Assembly: GCA_030613915.1 (NCBI GenBank)
Contig: JAUWKY010000071.1
Coordinates: 1-8,633 of the forward strand
Direction of reading: 5' to 3'
Source: Syntrophobacterales bacterium
GTDB taxonomy: Bacteria > Desulfobacterota > Syntrophobacteria > BM002
Length of the DNA stretch: 8,633 bases
The notes beneath the pieces were generated by a model. It saw nothing but the letters and a program-made list of their open reading frames with translations, ran no database searches and was not told the origin of the DNA. This document shows positions 6,356 through 8,633 of the stretch, one piece after another. The translations under genes were made by a program, and so were the position numbers. Each line of letters begins with the position of its first letter. The first letter of the stretch is position 1.

Positions 6356-6372
6356 GCACTAGGGACTAAGGG
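6266..6372. repeat. Heptamer and 15-nt repeats running through the radC 3' end
   Basis: Units AGCGAGC, AGGAGGC, AGTTGGC, AGCCCTG (6266-6293) lead into a 15-nt tandem, GAGACTACGCTCCCC (6293-6307) and GAGACTACGCTCGGG (6308-6322). The 16-nt word shared with 4259-4274 follows at 6316-6331. After the stop codon, CTAGGCA, CTAGGGA and CTAAGGG units (6352-6372) run up to the left end of the MITE-like element. Confidence 0.5.
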
Positions 6373-6373
6373 T

Positions 6374-6555
6374 CTAGCAGGCTGCTGAAAAAGCCTGGAA
6401 ACGGCCCCAAACGTCATACCGGACGAGACGAAGTCGAGATCCGGTATCCAGTAAATTATTGTTTTTTCTGGATTCCGGATAGTCGCTTCGCGCCTTCCGG
6501 AATGACGGATCTGATGCTCGTACTGCAGATATTGAGTTTTTCAGCAGCCTGCTAG
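6374..6555. mobile_element. 182-bp MITE-like element with two nested REP-type hairpins
   Basis: Perfect 19-bp terminal inverted repeats lie at 6374-6392 and 6537-6555. The outermost four bases are CTAG on both sides, so the element proper may be 6378-6551 with 15-bp ends (CAGGCTGCTGAAAAA) and a 4-bp CTAG target duplication, as in IS5-type insertion; this is inference. Inside are two 32-nt hairpins of the same design: ATACCGGA/TCCGGTAT (6416-6447) and ATTCCGGA/TCCGGAAT (6472-6503), each with a 16-nt spacer, arranged as an inverted pair. No coding frame is present. It sits between convergent radC and aroF-pheA and could stop transcription from both sides. Confidence 0.75.
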
Positions 6556-6580
6556 TAGATTAGTCGCTGGCTCATTTTGT

Positions 6581-8458
6581 TCAGTAGCATCCCAGTATTT
6601 TGAGAAACTCGGCATTTTCCGAGAGCTCCTCCATCACCCCTTGAAGTTCATCCGATTCCAGGTCGGCCTCCAAGTCAACGTAGAACATGTACTCCCACGG
6701 TTTACCATGAATGGGCCTGGATTCCAGCTTAACCAGGTTAATCCCGTTTTCAGAAAAAATCTTCAAGGTATCAAATAAGGAGCCTGGCTTGTTGCTGGTG
6801 GCGTAGACGAGGGAAGATTTTTTCTTGGGGCCGTTGTCTAGTGCATGTGCTGCAATGACCGCAAAGCGTGTGTAGTTTCTGGCGTTGGTCTCAATGCCTT
6901 CTTTGAGTATGCTAAGCTCGAAGAGATCTGCTGCTTCTCTTGCTGCGATGGCAACATCGCCAGGGTTTCCTTCTTCTTTAACCCGGCGCACTGCTGTGGC
7001 CGTGTCCCTGGCCGCGACCAATTCCCAGCCCTGCTGGTTCTCCAGGAAATCGCGACACTGTTCAAGGGCCTGGGGATGAGAGATGACCCGTTTAATGTCC
7101 TCAAACTTAGTCTCAGGATGGCCAATGAGGGCATGGACGATCCGCAGGGTTATCTCTCCAACGATTCTAACGTCATACTCTAGGAGCAGATCGTAGTTTT
7201 CATGAATACTACCGGTTAAAGAATTTTCCAGAGGAATTACACCGAAGTCACTATTGCCCTCCTTCACCTCTTTGTAAACGGTGCGAAACGAGGATACTGA
7301 ATCGATGTTGATGCCGCTACCAAAGAACTGCATTGCCGCTTTGTGGGCGAAAGCTTGCATCTCACCGGCAAAAACAGCTCGTCTCTGGCTACCGATTCTG
7401 GACGAGGGCAAAATCGGGGCAGCGGTGGCTTTGTCCAGATAGCCGAAGTCAAGTTGCTTGCCAACCACCGGAGCAATTACATAAAGGTCTCTCATGAGCT
7501 GCCCAAACTGTTCCGGGTAGAGACTCTGGGGCCCGTCGGAGAGCGCCTTAGACGGGTCGTGATGCACCTCGATCATAAGACCGTCTGCTCCAGCGGCGAT
7601 GGCGGCTCGAGCCATTGGACTTACCTTTTCCCTGAGTCCAGTGGCGTGGCTGGGATCGATGACCACCGGCAAGTGAGTGAGGTTTTTGATTATAGGGATG
7701 GCGGAGAGGTCCAGGGTATTTCGGGTGTAAGGCTCAAAGGTACGAATACCACGTTCACAGAGAATAACCTGCTCGTTCCCCTCGGAAAGAATGTATTCGG
7801 CTGACATCAGCCATTCCTCTATGGTGGCTGAGAGGCCCCGTTTGAGCAACACGGGCTTGCCAATGCGGCCAGCGCTGCGAAGCAATTCGAAGTTTTGCAT
7901 GTTGCGGGCGCCGATCTGGACCACGTCCACGTACTTGATCATTAGGTCTACCTGGTTGGGAGAGGTCATCTCGGTGGCAATCCGTAATCCTGTTTCTTCT
8001 CGGACCTGGGCGAGAATCTTCAAGCCTTCCTCTCCCAGTCCCTGGAAAGAGTATGGTGAAGTGCGCGGTTTAAAGGCACCGCCGCGAAATAACACAGCAC
8101 CCGCACTTTTCACCTCCCTGGCGATAGTCATAGCCTGCTCACGATTTTCTATGGCACAGGGCCCAGCTATGACCACAATGCGGGGACCACCCAGCTCCAC
8201 ATCACCAATTTGGACCACAGTATCCTCGGGATGCATCTCCCGGCTTACCAATTTGTATGGCTGAGATACTGGCATTACTTTGGCCACTCCGGGCAGCTGT
8301 TCAAAAACCCGTATGTCGCGACTCACTTCACCCACCGCGCCGATTACGGTTTCGTCACCAGTGCTCATCTCACGGATGAGGCAACCTTCTTCCCTCAGAA
8401 TGCTGCGGACTTGCTCTTCTTCTTCTTTGCTCACTCCCTGTTTCAAGACGATAATCAT
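6581..8458 (-). CDS. aroF-pheA: Fused DAHP synthase / prephenate dehydratase with ACT domain
   Basis: A single 625-residue frame joins two aromatic enzymes. Residues 1-70 are the ferredoxin-like regulatory domain of Thermotoga-type DAHP synthases. Residues 75-338 are the barrel, with metal and substrate motifs GPCAIEN (C101), [11 protein letters not shown] (130-140), LLKRG (K206), DPSHATG (H271) and MIEVHHDP (E297, D301); it condenses PEP and erythrose 4-phosphate. A linker (339-358) leads to prephenate dehydratase (359-540), which makes phenylpyruvate: [10 protein letters not shown] (409-418) and NYTRF with catalytic T530 (528-532). Residues 548-620 are a phenylalanine-sensing ACT domain with PGSL (558-561) and ESRP (579-582). 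The usual GPEGTFS-like start of the dehydratase is AGEMQAFA here. No chorismate mutase domain is present. The start has GAGGAG 8 nt upstream. Domain calls are secure; coupled feedback control is inferred. Confidence 0.95.
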   Translation of the reverse strand: MIIVLKQGVSKEEEEQVRSILREEGCLIREMSTGDETVIGAVGEVSRDIRVFEQLPGVAKVMPVSQPYKLVSREMHPEDTVVQIGDVELGGPRIVVIAGPCAIENREQAMTIAREVKSAGAVLFRGGAFKPRTSPYSFQGLGEEGLKILAQVREETGLRIATEMTSPNQVDLMIKYVDVVQIGARNMQNFELLRSAGRIGKPVLLKRGLSATIEEWLMSAEYILSEGNEQVILCERGIRTFEPYTRNTLDLSAIPIIKNLTHLPVVIDPSHATGLREKVSPMARAAIAAGADGLMIEVHHDPSKALSDGPQSLYPEQFGQLMRDLYVIAPVVGKQLDFGYLDKATAAPILPSSRIGSQRRAVFAGEMQAFAHKAAMQFFGSGINIDSVSSFRTVYKEVKEGNSDFGVIPLENSLTGSIHENYDLLLEYDVRIVGEITLRIVHALIGHPETKFEDIKRVISHPQALEQCRDFLENQQGWELVAARDTATAVRRVKEEGNPGDVAIAAREAADLFELSILKEGIETNARNYTRFAVIAAHALDNGPKKKSSLVYATSNKPGSLFDTLKIFSENGINLVKLESRPIHGKPWEYMFYVDLEADLESDELQGVMEELSENAEFLKILGCY

Positions 8459-8486
8459 GGCAACAACTCCTCACAATTGTGATTTT

Positions 8487-8523
8487 AAAAACCAAAAGCC
8501 CCGGGGTGCCCGCCCCGGGGCTT
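8487..8523 (-). terminator. Rho-independent terminator in the aroF-pheA leader (attenuator)
   Basis: On the minus strand AAGCCCCGGGG (8523-8513) and CCCCGGGGCTT (8506-8496) form a perfect 11-bp stem with a 6-nt loop, followed by TTGGTTTTT (8495-8487). It lies only about 30 nt before the start codon of aroF-pheA, in the same direction, so it must be bypassed for the gene to be expressed unless a promoter is hidden in the A/T-rich 8459-8486. Confidence 0.85.
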
Positions 8524-8624
8524 GAGTTCAAATGGTTACTGAAGCAGTATTCCACCCCGAGGCGACCGGTTTCGGTCCACCCGGGGCTCAACGCCATGCG
8601 TTAGGAGACCGGGCGGACGCCCAT
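8496..8624 (-). promoter_or_regulatory. Alternative RNA pairings of an attenuation leader
   Basis: Four mutually exclusive pairings can be drawn on the minus-strand RNA. Segment 0 GTCCGCCCGG (8618-8609) pairs with CCGGGTGGAC (8584-8575), 10 bp with one G-U. Segment 1 CCCCG (8586-8582) pairs with CGGGG (8559-8555), enclosing GACCG/CGGTC (8577-8573 with 8568-8564). Segment 2 CCTCGGGG (8562-8555) pairs with CCCCGGGG (8520-8513), 8 bp with one G-U, an antiterminator. Segments 3 and 4 make the terminator. Small local hairpins lie at 8590-8602 and 8537-8549. Confidence 0.6.
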
Positions 8625-8633
8625 AAAAAAGAA
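8601..8633 (-). CDS. Putative Phe-rich leader peptide, C-terminal end
   Basis: Read from the right edge, the minus strand gives TTC TTT TTT ATG GGC GTC CGC CCG GTC TCC TAA, that is Phe-Phe-Phe-Met-Gly-Val-Arg-Pro-Val-Ser-stop. The start codon would be beyond the window. Three consecutive Phe codons directly before an attenuator of a phenylalanine-pathway gene match the logic of E. coli pheL, where ribosome stalling at Phe codons prevents termination. The T-run could instead be chance or the tail of an upstream terminator. Confidence 0.5.
   Translation of the reverse strand, partial: FFFMGVRPVS

Noticed and set aside
3129..6372. CRISPR array as an explanation for the intergenic repeats.
   Set aside because: The units are 7-8 nt, contiguous and degenerate, with no conserved repeat of 24-40 nt and no spacers or cas genes.
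8545..8560. T-box riboswitch: GGGTGGAA on the minus strand resembles the 5' half of the T-box sequence before a terminator.
   Set aside because: The ACCGCG half is absent, the terminator arm does not contain the expected complement, and the alternative pairings are fully explained by an attenuator. The rest of a T-box (stem I) would be outside the window, so this is not excluded completely.

Overview
This 8.6 kb window is a piece of bacterial chromosome, probably from an anaerobe or a metagenome-assembled genome. The gene set points loosely to Desulfobacterota ('Deltaproteobacteria'): a BadF/BcrA-type acyl-CoA dehydratase activase, a MerR regulator with a Cys-Trp ('two-CW') tail, and an AmmeMemoRadiSam radical SAM enzyme. 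This placement is inference from gene content; there is no rRNA or other phylogenetic marker in the window.

Layout, left to right. Positions 1-321 (minus) hold the first 107 codons of a CoA-dehydratase activase that runs off the left edge. Its upstream region (322-818) has no gene. It contains a perfect 15-bp hairpin, a 194-bp foldback element with 20-bp perfect ends, and a near-consensus minus-strand promoter that would read through both into the activase. A MerR/HspR-like regulator (819-1244, minus) is divergent from ilvD (1461-3128, plus; dihydroxy-acid dehydratase of branched-chain amino acid synthesis). Then come, all on the plus strand, a SAM methyltransferase with a TTG start (3337-4155), amrS (4393-5403) and radC (5507-6355). 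A 182-bp MITE-like element lies in the tail-to-tail gap. The last gene, on the minus strand (6581-8458), is a DAHP synthase-prephenate dehydratase-ACT fusion, joining the first step of aromatic synthesis to the phenylalanine branch.

Two things stand out. First, the leader of the aroF-pheA fusion looks like a classical amino-acid attenuator. It has an open frame with three consecutive Phe codons at the window edge, mutually exclusive GC-rich pairings, and a strong Rho-independent terminator just before the ribosome binding site. Second, every plus-strand intergenic gap after ilvD carries degenerate tandem 'words' of 7 nt (in one gap also 8 nt). These keep phase for up to 133 nt while their sequence drifts, and they run into the 3' end of radC. 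They recall cyanobacterial STRR heptamers.

The genes are mostly housekeeping or accessory and do not form one obvious pathway. The amino acid genes ilvD and aroF-pheA are controlled separately, and no complete multi-gene defence or secondary-metabolism system is visible.
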